Shown here in pieces: positions 1 to 8,686 of a stretch of 48,916 nt of DNA. A model generated the notes under the pieces. That model had not been told where the DNA came from. It saw only the letters and a program-made list of their open reading frames with translations, and searched no databases. The stretch is from Bauldia litoralis. GTDB lineage: Bacteria; Pseudomonadota; Alphaproteobacteria; Rhizobiales; Kaistiaceae. A program made the translations under genes and the position numbers. Position 1 is the first letter of the stretch. Each line of letters begins with the position of its first letter. Location: the NCBI GenBank assembly GCA_945882315.1, contig CAMCWB010000001.1:65560-114475 (forward strand), given 5' to 3'.

Positions 1-932
1 GTCGCATCGCCCATGCCGGTGGCGCCGGAGAGGACAGCGACCGGATCGCTGCGGCCTTCGGTCAATTCGTCGAACTGGCGGGCGGCGTTGGTGGCTGCCT
101 CGCCGGGCCGGCGGCGGCTCTGGTCGGAGGAGACGGAGCTGAGGCGGGCGTAGGGCTGGCGGCCGCGGGCTTCGGCGTGGTCGCGTGATTCGATGACCAG
201 GAAGGCGCCGAGCGAGCCGAGCATCGTGCCGCCGCCCTTTTCGGGCCTCGCCCAGACCGAGGCCGGCTGGCCGGCCCAGAGCGTGCCGCCGATGGCGCGC
301 TGCAGGATCATGTCCTTGCGGCCAGCGATCGAGGCGCCGCCGACGAGGAAGATATCGCCCTGGCCGGCACGGATACGCCGCCAGACGACCTCGACGGCGC
401 TGACGCCGGAGATTTCCTCGCCGAGGAAAGTGCGCGACGAGCCGGTCACCTTGTGGACGATCGAGATGTTGCCGGCGAGCAGATTGGGCAATTGCGCCAG
501 GAAGAGCGTCGGCCGGAGGTCGCTGCTGAGGCGCTCGTTGAGGAATTGCTCGGGGGCCGCTGCGGTGGCAAGGCCCTTGAGGATTTCGCCGTCGGCCGCC
601 GTGTCGCGTTCGCCGGCGCCGGCCGCGATGACCATGTGGGTCTGGCCGAGGAGTTCGGCATTGCCGACGAGGCCGGCATCGGCAAGCGCCAGGCCGGCCG
701 TATAGGCGCCGAGCCGCTGCCACGGCTCCATCTGGCGCTGGTCGGCACGCCGCGGGATCTGCTTGTCGAGATCGAGCGGCACCATCGGATAGAAGGCGAA
801 GGGCGCCGCGCTGGTCGTATCGACGACGGGTTGCGGCGGGTCGGTTTCGGCGAGCGCCTGCCAGTGGGCGTCCAGCCCCTCGCCGAGGCTCGACGTCAGC
901 CCGATGCCGGTGATCCAGACCTCACGCGCCAT
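1..932 (-). CDS. beta-ketoacyl-ACP synthase (FabF-like) of the lipid A very-long-chain fatty acid cluster, 3' end outside window
   Basis: The reading frame opens at ATG 932 (MAREVWITGIG...) 12 nt after the fabZ stop and runs off the left edge, so about 310 residues are visible. The N-terminal 'WITGIGLTSSLG' and 'GNISIV' segments are typical of thiolase-fold KAS II enzymes. Oddly, the nucleophile elbow (about residues 157-175, 'VTGSSRTFLGEE') has no cysteine where 'TACxS' is expected, so this chain may not condense acyl groups itself. In the acpXL clusters of rhizobia two ketosynthase genes follow fabZ, and this copy occupies the place of the first. It is probably the non-catalytic or chain-length partner of a second KAS just outside the window. 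Family assignment is firm; the exact paralogue (fabF2XL-like) is inferred from gene order. Confidence 0.85.
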   Translation of the reverse strand, partial: MAREVWITGIGLTSSLGEGLDAHWQALAETDPPQPVVDTTSAAPFAFYPMVPLDLDKQIPRRADQRQMEPWQRLGAYTAGLALADAGLVGNAELLGQTHMVIAAGAGERDTAADGEILKGLATAAAPEQFLNERLSSDLRPTLFLAQLPNLLAGNISIVHKVTGSSRTFLGEEISGVSAVEVVWRRIRAGQGDIFLVGGASIAGRKDMILQRAIGGTLWAGQPASVWARPEKGGGTMLGSLGAFLVIESRDHAEARGRQPYARLSSVSSDQSRRRPGEAATNAARQFDELTEGRSDPVAVLSGATGMGDA

Positions 933-944
933 CGGACGCTCCTG

Positions 945-1412
945 TCAGGCGATTACCGTCGCGAAAAGGCCGGCGGCTTCGGCACGGCGGCGAATTTCGG
1001 CTTCGAGCCCGGGCGTCGGGAAATCGACGAGGGCAAGCGTGATCTCCGCGTCGGCGATGCGCTGGCCGTCCTGCTTGATCAGGGCCTTGGTGACACCGAA
1101 GCCGGAGCCGTCATGCAGAAGCTCGGCGCTGGCTTCGAGCACCATTCCCGGCGTCACCCATTTGCGGAATTTGCCCTTCTTCACGCCGGTGAAGAGCGGC
1201 AGCTTCTTGAGCTTGTGGAGCCCTAGCAGCAGGTAGCCGGAGGCATGGTTCATCGTCTCGAGAAGCATGACGCCGGGCAGGATCGGATGGGTCGGGAAAT
1301 GACCCTCGAAGACCGGACTCGTCATCGGGACGCGAGCGATCGTGCGGATATACCCGCGTTCGGCGTCGAACTCCTCGACGCTATCGATCATCTCGAAATA
1401 TTCGAGGCGCAT
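945..1412 (-). CDS. fabZ: 3-hydroxyacyl-ACP dehydratase (FabZ-type, fabZXL)
   Basis: A 155-residue hot-dog-fold dehydratase that removes water from 3-hydroxyacyl-ACP during fatty acid elongation. The signature 'HFPTHPILPGVMLLETM' (residues 38-54) contains the expected catalytic His38 and Glu52. Start chosen at ATG 1412 (MRLEYFEMID), 10 nt after the acpXL stop; longer upstream readings in this frame overlap acpXL and are not plausible. Length fits the family. It lies between acpXL and a FabF-like gene, which points to synthesis of the C28-type hydroxy acyl chain of rhizobial lipid A rather than bulk membrane lipids. Confidence 0.9.
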   Translation of the reverse strand: MRLEYFEMIDSVEEFDAERGYIRTIARVPMTSPVFEGHFPTHPILPGVMLLETMNHASGYLLLGLHKLKKLPLFTGVKKGKFRKWVTPGMVLEASAELLHDGSGFGVTKALIKQDGQRIADAEITLALVDFPTPGLEAEIRRRAEAAGLFATVIA

Positions 1413-1422
1413 CTGCCGGCGA

Positions 1423-1704
1423 TCAGGCGTTCTTGACGGCGACGAGCTCGTCGATGCGAGCGCAGAGATTCTTGAGGACGAAGTAGTCTTCGACCTTGGC
1501 GCGGCCCTGGTTGACCTCTTCGGTCCAGGCTTCGAGCGGGATCTTGATGCCGAACTTCTTGTCGAGCGCGAAGACGATATCGAGGAAATCCAGGCTGTCG
1601 ATGCCGAGATCGTCGATGGCATGCACGTCCGGGGTGATCTGGTCCCGCGGAATCTCGCTGGTTTCGGAAATGACCTGCGCCACAATATCAAACGTCGACG
1701 ACAT
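1423..1704 (-). CDS. acpXL: acyl carrier protein AcpXL (lipid A very-long-chain fatty acid carrier)
   Basis: A 93-residue acidic carrier protein. The phosphopantetheine attachment serine is Ser37 in '[14 protein letters not shown]'. The sequence '[19 protein letters not shown]' and the extended C-terminus are characteristic of AcpXL, which holds the growing C26-C28 chain, rather than of housekeeping AcpP. ATG 1704 follows an 'AGGGG' ribosome site by a few bases. It is first in a tight minus-strand operon acpXL-fabZ-KAS. AcpXL is largely limited to Hyphomicrobiales, so this is the best taxonomic marker in the window. Confidence 0.93.
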   Translation of the reverse strand: MSSTFDIVAQVISETSEIPRDQITPDVHAIDDLGIDSLDFLDIVFALDKKFGIKIPLEAWTEEVNQGRAKVEDYFVLKNLCARIDELVAVKNA

Positions 1705-2017
1705 GAATGCCCCTGAGATCCCGTGCTTTGTCCATAACGCCGGCCCAACCCCGAGGGGATTCGCCGGTACGTCCCCGGTCAGGCCGAGCGCATCGGCCAC
1801 AAGAGGCCAATATTGCGCCGGGCGCCCGGTCATTGCAATTGGCCGCGTCCGGGCTGCGACACGATGAGTGCGCCCGGGGCCGAGGCCATTCAAGACGCCC
1901 CAATACAGACCTTCTTAACCGCTGTCCACCGCCCAAAGCAGCGTCACAGGGCCGGTTGCACAGGCGAAATGCAGCAGCCAAGATGTGCCGCGACGGGAAC
2001 CCGGAGGATCATCGGCG
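1705..2017. other. 313-bp divergent intergenic region between acpXL and the DUF1624 gene
   Basis: No convincing gene, RNA or repeat is visible. It must hold the promoter of the acpXL operon (minus) and of the DUF1624 gene (plus). Short open frames on both strands lack ribosome sites and family resemblance. A CAATTG palindrome is present but has no clear meaning. Confidence 0.5.
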
Positions 2018-3010
2018 GTGAGTGTGGTTGCGGCCGAGGACCGGGGACCTCGGGTTGTCGCGCTCGACGCGGCGCGCGGCGTCGCCCTCCTGGCGATGGC
2101 CATCTATCATTTCTCCTGGGATCTCAGCAATTACGGCCTGTTCGCCGTCGATGTCATCGCCGATCCGGGCTGGAAGGCCTTTGCCCGCACGATCGCCGGC
2201 ACCTTCATCTTCCTGGTCGGCGTCAGCCTGGTTCTCGCGACCCGCCGCGGCCTCGACCGGCGTGCTTTCCTCAGGCGGCTGGCGATCGTCGTCGGGGCGG
2301 CGCTCCTCGTCACCGTCGCGACCGCCTACATGTTCCCGGATGCCTATGTCTTCTTCGGCATACTCCATCTGATCGCCTTCGCCAGCGTCGCCGCCCTGCC
2401 TTTCCTGCGGATGCCGCTGGTCGTCGTCCTCGTGGTCGCCGTTGCGATCTTCATGCTGCCGTTCTTCTTCTCCCACGAGATCTTCGCCTGGTGGCCGCTC
2501 TGGTGGGTGGGCCTCTCGCCCGGCCCGCCGACCACCAGCGTCGACTATGTCCCGGTCTTTCCCTGGTTCGCGATGACCCTCTTCGGCATCGTCGCCGGGC
2601 GGCTTTTCCTGCAATACGGCGCGGCGAGCGCCGTCGCGCGCTGGCGGCCGGGCAACCGGCTTGGCCGGCTCGCCGTGCTGGCCGGCCGCTGGAGCCTCCT
2701 CGTCTATCTCGTCCACCAGCCGCTACTGATCGGGATCGTCAGCACGGCTGCCGCCTTCTTCCCGCCCGACCCGCAGGTCCAGGCGGAGACCTTCCGCGCC
2801 GATTGCGTGACGAATTGCCGTACCGGCGGCCGCGATGCGCCCTTTTGCGAGGCTGCCTGTAGCTGCGTGCTCCAGGGCCTGCAGGAGCGCGACATGCTTT
2901 CCACCGCGCTGCCGGGACGCATGAGCGCCGCCGACAACGAGGAATGGATCAGGCTCGTCCGGGCCTGCGTTCCGCAGGACGACCAGCCCGCGGGAGTGCC
3001 TCCGAATTAG
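2018..3010 (+). CDS. DUF1624 / heparan-alpha-glucosaminide N-acetyltransferase-like membrane protein
   Basis: A 330-residue polytopic membrane protein. The N-terminal 'LDAARGVALLAMAIYHFSWDL' region is the hallmark of the DUF1624 (YeiB/HGSNAT-like) acyltransferase family, and several hydrophobic segments follow up to about residue 250. The C-terminal 75 residues are soluble and unusual, with a cysteine-rich stretch around 'CVTNC...FCEAACSCVLQG'. Start: GTG 2018 has GGAGGA nine bases upstream; an earlier GTG at 1985 lacks such a site. The acyl donor and acceptor are unknown. Its neighbours (lipid A genes on one side, an oxidoreductase on the other) do not settle its role, though acylation of an envelope glycan is a reasonable guess. 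Confidence 0.8.
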   Translation: MSVVAAEDRGPRVVALDAARGVALLAMAIYHFSWDLSNYGLFAVDVIADPGWKAFARTIAGTFIFLVGVSLVLATRRGLDRRAFLRRLAIVVGAALLVTVATAYMFPDAYVFFGILHLIAFASVAALPFLRMPLVVVLVVAVAIFMLPFFFSHEIFAWWPLWWVGLSPGPPTTSVDYVPVFPWFAMTLFGIVAGRLFLQYGAASAVARWRPGNRLGRLAVLAGRWSLLVYLVHQPLLIGIVSTAAAFFPPDPQVQAETFRADCVTNCRTGGRDAPFCEAACSCVLQGLQERDMLSTALPGRMSAADNEEWIRLVRACVPQDDQPAGVPPN

Positions 3011-3111
3011 CGTTTCGTAGCGGTTGCTCAGGTTGACGGGCTTGGGCCGGGGCCGCTAGCTTTGGGGTGCGGCCGCTAGCTTCGCGGGCTTTTCAGGGGA
3101 GGAAAGAACAC

Positions 3112-4110
3112 GTGGAAACGAGGAATCTCGGCAAGTCCGGCCTGCGCGTCTCGGTGGTCGGGCTCGGCTGCAATAATTTCGGCGGCAGAATCGACATCGA
3201 GTCGAGCAAGAAGGTCATCGACGCAGCCTTCGACGCCGGCATCACCCATTTCGATACCGCCGACGTCTACGGAAAATTCGATCCGACCGGCAAGGTCGTC
3301 CCGGGCGCGACGGGCGGCTCGGAAGCGGTCCTCGGCCAGTTCCTCGGCGACCGCCGCAAAGAAATCGTGCTCGCCACGAAATTCGCCCAGCCGATGGACG
3401 ACAGCGGCAAGCACCAGGGAGCCTCGCGCCGCTACATGATGCTGGCGCTCGAAGACAGTCTCCGCCGGCTCAAGACCGACTGGATCGACCTTTATTACAT
3501 CCATCAGCCGGACCGGCTGACGCCGATAGAGGAGACCGTCCGCGCCCTCGACGACATGATCCGCGCCGGTAAGATCCGCTATATCGCCTTCTCGAATTTC
3601 TCGGCCTGGCGCGCCACCGAGGCGGTGTTGACCGCGCGCTATCTCGGCACCAGCAATTTCGTCGCCTGCCAGGACGAGATGAGCCTCCTTGCCCGCCAGA
3701 ATGACGAGCTTCTGATCGCCCTCGAGACGCTCGGCGTCGGCTTCGTGCCCTATTACCCCCTGGCGAGCGGCGCGCTCACCGGCAAGTACCGCAAGGATGC
3801 CCCGATGCCGGAAGGCGCCCGGCTCACCCGCGGCAAGCGCTACTCCGAGAAATTCTTCAGCGACAAGCGCCAGGATATCATCGAGGGCCTGATCAAGTTC
3901 TCCGAGGACCGCGGCCATACCCTTCTGGAGCTCGCCATGAGCTGGCTCGCCGGCCGGCCGGGCGTCGGCTCGATCATCGCCGGCGCCACCAAGCCGGAGC
4001 AGCTCGCGGCGAACGTAAAGGCGACCGGCTGGAAACTCACGCCCGAGGAGCTTGCCGAGGTCGACGGGATCACCGGTTTTTCGCCGTCCGCGGCGAGAAG
4101 CGCCGGCTGA
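3112..4110 (+). CDS. aldo/keto reductase
   Basis: A 332-residue NADPH-dependent TIM-barrel reductase. The catalytic tetrad is recognisable: Asp and Tyr in 'FDTADVYG', Lys in 'VLATKF', His in 'LYYIHQPD'. The C-terminal 'GVGSIIAGATKPEQLAANV' is the usual cofactor-binding region. GTG 3112 is preferred because 'GGGGAGG' lies nine bases upstream; the in-frame extension to 3067 has no site. It is followed after 40 nt by an MmgE/PrpD gene on the same strand, so the two are probably cotranscribed and may act on the same hydroxy or keto acid. The substrate cannot be read from the sequence. Confidence 0.88.
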   Translation: METRNLGKSGLRVSVVGLGCNNFGGRIDIESSKKVIDAAFDAGITHFDTADVYGKFDPTGKVVPGATGGSEAVLGQFLGDRRKEIVLATKFAQPMDDSGKHQGASRRYMMLALEDSLRRLKTDWIDLYYIHQPDRLTPIEETVRALDDMIRAGKIRYIAFSNFSAWRATEAVLTARYLGTSNFVACQDEMSLLARQNDELLIALETLGVGFVPYYPLASGALTGKYRKDAPMPEGARLTRGKRYSEKFFSDKRQDIIEGLIKFSEDRGHTLLELAMSWLAGRPGVGSIIAGATKPEQLAANVKATGWKLTPEELAEVDGITGFSPSAARSAG

Positions 4111-4150
4111 TCCGGCCCGCGCCAAGCAAGAAGAAGGAAATCGCGATCCT

Positions 4151-5527
4151 ATGGAAATAGCCAAGCGCTATGCCGACTATGCGACGGGCCTCACCTACGA
4201 GGCGCTTCCGGCCGAAGTCGTCGAGCACGCCAAGAAGCTGATCCTCGACATAATGGCCAACGACATCGGCGGCCATGACTGGACGGATTCGGGGCCGAAG
4301 ATCCTGGACGGCGTGCGGGCGCTGAACCGCGCCGGCAAGGGCGCCACGGTGCTCGCCTCCGGCGAGACGATGGCGCCCGAATGGGCCGGCCTCGCCAATG
4401 GCGCCTTCGCCCACAGCCTCGACTACGACAACCATCACGCCAAGGGCGTCATCCATGCCGGCTCGTCCGTCGTCAACGCGGCGCTGGCCGCCGGCGAGGA
4501 GAACGGCTCGAGCGGCAAGGAGCTGATCGTCGCCGTCGTCATCGGCTACGAGATCGCCTGCCGCCTGGCGATGGCACTCGGCCCGCATTCCTCGCATGAG
4601 ATGGGCTCGCACCCGACCGGCACCTGCGCCACCTTCTCGTCGTCGGCGATCATCGGCCGGCTGCGCGGCCAGACCGCCGCGGAGATCGTCAACGCCATGG
4701 GCCTCAACGGCTCGCAGGCCGCCGGCTCGATGCAGTATGTGGTCAACGGCGCCTGGAACAAGCGCATGCATCCCGGCATCGCTGTCCATTCCGGCTTCAT
4801 CGCTGCGACGCTGGCGCATTCCGGCTTCATCGGCGCGGCCGAGGTCTTCGAAGGCAAGCAGGGCTTCCTGCAAGGCTACGCACTCCGCCCGACGCCGACG
4901 CAGGCGACGCTGACGCTCGGCAAGTCCTATGAGACGCTGGAAGTCGCCATCAAGCCCTTCTCGCTCTGCCGCTACACGCATCAGGCGCTCGATCTCCTGA
5001 TCGCTCTCGGCAACGAGCGCGAGATCGATACGAGAGATGTGTCGTCGATCATGGTCGACATGCCGAAATACGGCGTCCAGCTCTGCGGCACGCCGATCGA
5101 GCAGAAGCGCAATCCGAAATCGGCGGTCGATGCGCAGTTCAGCGTGCCCTATGCGGCGGCGCTGGCGCTCACCGAGAAGCGCGCCGGCATGGATATCTTC
5201 ACCAGCGTCCTCGACCGCGGCCCCTCGGCGGAATTCCGTCGCCTGATGTCGATTACCGACGTCCGCCAGGCCGACGACCTCGACGCGATTCATCCGGAAT
5301 TCTGGCCGGGACGAGTGACGATCAAAATCGGCAACGAGACGGTCGAGCGCTACGCCAAGCACATGCTGGGTGAGAAGGAACGTCCCATGGCCATGTCTGG
5401 CGTCCAGGCGAAATTCGCCGAGCTCAGCCCGAACCTCGACGACAAGGTCCGGCAGTCGGTCTACGCGGTCATCGACGACCTCGAAAACCGCAGCGTGAAC
5501 GATCTGCTGGAGCCGCTGCGGCGGTAA
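4151..5527 (+). CDS. MmgE/PrpD family protein (2-methylcitrate dehydratase-like)
   Basis: A 458-residue protein of the MmgE/PrpD fold, whose known members dehydrate 2-methylcitrate or isomerise related polycarboxylates. Diagnostic segments are 'GAFAHSLDYDNHHAKG' (the family's Asp-rich active-site strand), 'HPTGTCATF' and 'KPFSLCRYTHQALD'. ATG 4151 follows a purine-rich AAGGAA site. A second, more distant MmgE/PrpD gene lies at 18415-19776. Many members in soil proteobacteria are of unknown substrate and travel with transporters and reductases, as here, so a specific dehydratase activity is not claimed. Confidence 0.88.
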   Translation: MEIAKRYADYATGLTYEALPAEVVEHAKKLILDIMANDIGGHDWTDSGPKILDGVRALNRAGKGATVLASGETMAPEWAGLANGAFAHSLDYDNHHAKGVIHAGSSVVNAALAAGEENGSSGKELIVAVVIGYEIACRLAMALGPHSSHEMGSHPTGTCATFSSSAIIGRLRGQTAAEIVNAMGLNGSQAAGSMQYVVNGAWNKRMHPGIAVHSGFIAATLAHSGFIGAAEVFEGKQGFLQGYALRPTPTQATLTLGKSYETLEVAIKPFSLCRYTHQALDLLIALGNEREIDTRDVSSIMVDMPKYGVQLCGTPIEQKRNPKSAVDAQFSVPYAAALALTEKRAGMDIFTSVLDRGPSAEFRRLMSITDVRQADDLDAIHPEFWPGRVTIKIGNETVERYAKHMLGEKERPMAMSGVQAKFAELSPNLDDKVRQSVYAVIDDLENRSVNDLLEPLRR

Positions 5528-5548
5528 GGCCGGTCAGGCGAGAGAATC

Positions 5549-5630
5549 CGTCATTCCGGCGAAAGCCGGAATCCATCGTCAGGTGCGCAGGGCGGATTGG
5601 CCATGGATCCCGGCGTTCGCCGGGATGACG
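5549..5630. repeat. Palindromic intergenic element (82 bp)
   Basis: Two hairpins facing each other: 'TTCCGGCGAAAGCCGGAA' and 'ATCCCGGCGTTCGCCGGGAT', inside outer ends CGTCAT...ATGACG that are themselves complementary. This is the common rhizobial short palindromic repeat type. It sits between convergent genes (MmgE/PrpD plus, efp minus) and may act as a bidirectional terminator. Confidence 0.85.
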
Positions 5631-5649
5631 CAAGCAGCAACCGAAGGGA

Positions 5650-6216
5650 TTAGTCCTTCGCCCGCTCCACATAAGACCCGTCCGCCGTCTGGACGACGAT
5701 GCGGGTGCCCGGGGCGATGTGTGGCGGCACGTTGGTGCGGACGCCGTTGGAGAGCATGGCCGGCTTGTAGGACGAGGCCGCCGTCTGGCCCTTCATCGCC
5801 GGCTCGGTGTCGACCACTTGGAGCGTGACGCGCTGCGGCAGCTCGATGGCGACCGCGACGCTCTCGAAGATGCTGAGGCGCACGGTCATGTTCTCCTGCA
5901 GGAACGGCGCCTGGTCGCCGACCACGTCGGCCGAAACGGTGATCTGCTCGAAATTCTCGCCATTCATGAAGGTGTAGTTGTCACCGTCCTTGAAGAGATA
6001 CTGGTAGTCCATGTCCTCGATGAAGGCGCGCTCGACCTGCTCGGTCGTCTTGTAGCGCTGCGAGATCTTCACCCCGTCGGAGATACGGCGCATGTCGATC
6101 TGGGTGGTCGGCGTACCCTTGCCCGGATGGAAGTTTTCCGCCGAAAGGACCACATAGAGCTGGCCGTCTGCCTCGAGGACGTTGCCCTTGCGGACCTGGC
6201 TGGCGATGACTTTCAC
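5650..6216 (-). CDS. efp: elongation factor P
   Basis: A 188-residue EF-P that relieves ribosomes stalled at polyproline stretches. The N-terminal KOW-like domain carries the modification loop 'HPGKGT', with the lysine at residue 33 (equivalent to E. coli Lys34). Two OB domains follow, with the conserved C-terminal '[19 protein letters not shown]' region. GTG 6216 (MKVIASQV...) is preferred over ATG 6225: a GAGGA site lies nine bases before the GTG but directly abuts the ATG, and family members start at 'MKVI'. It is transcribed away from epmA and epmB, whose products beta-lysylate this lysine, so the three form a complete functional module. Confidence 0.95.
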   Translation of the reverse strand: MKVIASQVRKGNVLEADGQLYVVLSAENFHPGKGTPTTQIDMRRISDGVKISQRYKTTEQVERAFIEDMDYQYLFKDGDNYTFMNGENFEQITVSADVVGDQAPFLQENMTVRLSIFESVAVAIELPQRVTLQVVDTEPAMKGQTAASSYKPAMLSNGVRTNVPPHIAPGTRIVVQTADGSYVERAKD

Positions 6217-6299
6217 GGAGCGCATTCCTCGGTTATGGGTGGGCCGGCCACACCCGGCGCGCAGATAGACGACTTTTTCGCCGACCGCCAGCGATATTC

Positions 6300-7373
6300 G
6301 TGAAATCCAGGAAACCCAACCAGTTTTCGCCCCTGTGGGCGCCCGACCGCCACGCCGACCGACGCCCGGTCCTCCTGGCGCGGAACCGGATTCTGTCGGC
6401 CTTCCGCAACTGGTTCGATACGGAGGGTTTCGTGCCGGTCGAGGCGGCGATCCTCCAGGTCTCGCCCGGCAACGAAGCCCATCTCCACGGCTTTGCCACC
6501 GAACTGGTCGGCCCCGACAGGTCAAGTGCGCCGCGCTATCTTCACACCTCGCCGGAATTCGCCATGAAGCGGCTGCTCGCCGCCGGTGAGGTGAGGATCG
6601 TCGACTTCGCCCGTGTCTTCAGGAACCGCGAGCGCGGCCCGCTGCACGCCCCGGAATTCACCATGGTCGAATGGTATCGCGCCGGCGAGCCTTACGAGGC
6701 GATCATGGCCGACACCGCGGCGCTGCTGGCGCTCGCCGCGGAAAAGGCCGGCGCGACGATGCTGACCTACCGTGAGCGGAGCGCCGATCCCTTCGCCGAG
6801 CCGGAAAGACTCACCGTGGCGGAAGCCTTCGACCGTTTTGCCGGCATCGACCTCCTTGCAACGATCGGCGAGACCGGCGACCGCGCCGCGCTGGCGGCGG
6901 CTGCGGCGACTGCCGGCATCCGTGTCGCCGAAGACGACAACTGGTCGGATATCTTCAGCCGCATTCTCGTCGAGAAGATCGAACAGAATCTCGGTCTCGG
7001 CCGCCCGACCATTCTTTACGAATATCCGGTGATCGAGGCAGCGCTGGCGCGTCAGCATCCCGACAACCGGCGCATCGCCGAGCGCTTCGAGCTCTATGCC
7101 TGTGGCGTCGAACTCGCCAACGGCTTCCGCGAACTGACCGACGCCGACGAGCAGCGCCGCCGCTTCACCGCCGAGATGGACGAGAAAGAGCGCGTCCATG
7201 GCGAGCGCTATCCGCTCGACGAGGATTTCCTCGCGGCGCTGGCAACCATGCCCGACGCCAGCGGCGTCGCCCTCGGCTTCGACCGCCTGGTGATGCTCGC
7301 CACCGGCGCCCCCCACATCGATCTCGTGCAATGGACGCCGGTCGTCGCCCCCGGCGCGGAGACGACGTCATGA
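6300..7373 (+). CDS. epmA: EF-P--(R)-beta-lysine ligase EpmA (PoxA/GenX)
   Basis: A 357-residue class II lysyl-tRNA synthetase paralogue without the anticodon-binding domain. Motif 2 reads '[18 protein letters not shown]' and motif 3 '[12 protein letters not shown]', both diagnostic. It activates (R)-beta-lysine and attaches it to EF-P. Start is GTG 6300, 83 nt from the divergent efp start. Its stop overlaps the start of epmB (ATGA), indicating translational coupling. Length is slightly above the E. coli enzyme (about 325), mostly at the N-terminus. Confidence 0.93.
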   Translation: MKSRKPNQFSPLWAPDRHADRRPVLLARNRILSAFRNWFDTEGFVPVEAAILQVSPGNEAHLHGFATELVGPDRSSAPRYLHTSPEFAMKRLLAAGEVRIVDFARVFRNRERGPLHAPEFTMVEWYRAGEPYEAIMADTAALLALAAEKAGATMLTYRERSADPFAEPERLTVAEAFDRFAGIDLLATIGETGDRAALAAAAATAGIRVAEDDNWSDIFSRILVEKIEQNLGLGRPTILYEYPVIEAALARQHPDNRRIAERFELYACGVELANGFRELTDADEQRRRFTAEMDEKERVHGERYPLDEDFLAALATMPDASGVALGFDRLVMLATGAPHIDLVQWTPVVAPGAETTS

Positions 7374-8617
7374 ACGATCTCAGCCCCAAGGGATTCAACG
7401 GCGCTCGGGAGGCGCACGAAGCCGACGGAATGGGGTCCTCCCCTGCGAAGCGGGGGAGAGGGACCACGCGAAGCGTGGTGAAGGGGGCGACCACAGACTC
7501 GGAGGCAATTTGTGGAGCGGCCACCCATGGTGCCGCCCCCTCCGTCAGCGCTTCGCGCTGCCACCTCCCCCGTAAACGGGGGAGGAACCCGAGCCCGCAC
7601 ACGTTGCGAAGCATTGCCGATCTCGGCAACGCGGAACTGGTTTCGCGTGACCGGGTCAGTCAGCTCGAAGCGGTCGCCGCGCGCTATGCGATCGCCATCA
7701 CCCCGGCCATGGCCGAGCTGATCGACGGCGATGCGACCGGCCCGATCGCCCGCCAGTTCGTTCCCGACACCGCCGAGCTCGTGACGCTGCCCGAAGAGCG
7801 GGACGATCCGATCGGCGATCACGTCCATGAGGCGACGGAAGGGTTGATCCACCGCTATCCGGATCGCGTGCTCCTGAAATTCACGGGCGTCTGCGCCGTC
7901 TATTGCCGCTTCTGCTTCCGTCGCGAGATGGTTGGGCAGGAGGGCGCCGGCGTGCTTTCCGATACCGCACTGGACGCGGCGCTCGCTTACATCCGATCGC
8001 ATACCGAAATCTGGGAAGTGATCGTCTCCGGCGGCGATCCACTGATCGTCTCGCCGCGTCGGCTCGAGCGTCTAATGACGGCGCTCGGCGCCATCGCGCA
8101 TGTGAAGGTGATCCGCTTCCACACGCGCGTGCCGGTCGTCGCGCCGGAGCGCATCACCGAAGCTCTCGTCGGTGCGCTGAAAGCGTCCGGCAAGACGGTC
8201 TGGGTGGCGATCCATGCCAACCATGCGCGCGAATTCACCGAAGCGGCGAGGGCGGCGACCGCGCGTCTCGCCGACGCCGGTATCCCGCTCGTCAGCCAGA
8301 CGGTGCTTCTGCGCGGCGTCAACGACGATGCCGAAACGCTCGGCGCGCTGATGCGCGTCTTCGTCGAGAACCGGGTGAAGCCCTACTATCTCCACCACGG
8401 CGATCTCGCGCCGGGCACGAGTCATTTCCGCACCGGTTTTGCGGCCGGGCAGGATCTGATGCGCGCGCTCCGCGGGGATTATTCCGGTCTCTGCCAGCCG
8501 ACTTACGTGCTCGATATTCCCGGCGGCCACGGCAAAGTGCCGGTTGGTCCGACATATCTCCGCTGCACGGCCGGCGAGGTCGACGACCCGCACGGCGGCA
8601 CGCATAGCCTCCGCTAG
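7370..8617 (+). CDS. epmB: EF-P lysine 2,3-aminomutase EpmB (KamA-like radical SAM), with in-frame repeat insertion
   Basis: Radical SAM enzyme that converts (S)-alpha-lysine to (R)-beta-lysine for EpmA. The cluster motif 'CAVYCRFC' gives Cys175, Cys179 and Cys182; 'SGGDPL' and the PLP-binding region of aminomutases follow. The frame opens at ATG 7370 in an ATGA overlap with epmA and is 415 residues, some 50 longer than expected. The excess maps to residues 22-74, which are encoded entirely by a palindromic element (7433-7590) also found outside genes here. Either the protein carries a translated, probably disordered repeat peptide near its N-terminus, or translation starts downstream of the element at a weak start. 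The catalytic part is intact. Confidence 0.9.
   Translation: MNDLSPKGFNGAREAHEADGMGSSPAKRGRGTTRSVVKGATTDSEAICGAATHGAAPSVSASRCHLPRKRGRNPSPHTLRSIADLGNAELVSRDRVSQLEAVAARYAIAITPAMAELIDGDATGPIARQFVPDTAELVTLPEERDDPIGDHVHEATEGLIHRYPDRVLLKFTGVCAVYCRFCFRREMVGQEGAGVLSDTALDAALAYIRSHTEIWEVIVSGGDPLIVSPRRLERLMTALGAIAHVKVIRFHTRVPVVAPERITEALVGALKASGKTVWVAIHANHAREFTEAARAATARLADAGIPLVSQTVLLRGVNDDAETLGALMRVFVENRVKPYYLHHGDLAPGTSHFRTGFAAGQDLMRALRGDYSGLCQPTYVLDIPGGHGKVPVGPTYLRCTAGEVDDPHGGTHSLR
7433..7590. repeat. Compound palindromic element inside epmB (158 bp)
   Basis: Outer arms GGGTCCTCCCC...GGGGAGGAACCC are complementary. Inside are hairpins 'CTCCCCTGCGAAGCGGGGGAG', 'CCACGCGAAGCGTGG', 'AGCGCTTCGCGCT' and 'CTCCCCCGTAAACGGGGGAG', and a longer pairing of GGGGGC with GCCCCC. 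A close relative with nearly identical ends occupies 34426-34581, and a third of the same architecture 15852-15984. This copy reads through in the epmB frame without a stop. Confidence 0.85.
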
Positions 8618-8686
8618 CCGGGCGATCTTATCGATGCTCGCTCTCGCCTGTTCCGCCAGTGCGACAGGAACGCAATCGGCACGCGA

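Noticed and set aside
453-1226. 257-codon plus-strand frame over the ketosynthase and fabZ
   Set aside because: Antisense of clearly recognisable KAS and FabZ sequence; no ribosome site.
2009-2716. Long acidic open frame on the minus strand opposite the DUF1624 gene
   Set aside because: Low-complexity Asp/Glu/Arg composition typical of an antisense frame in GC-rich DNA; the plus strand encodes a coherent membrane protein.
5549-5630. Hairpin pair as a small RNA or riboswitch for efp
   Set aside because: It lies at the 3' end of efp between convergent genes and belongs to a dispersed palindromic repeat type.
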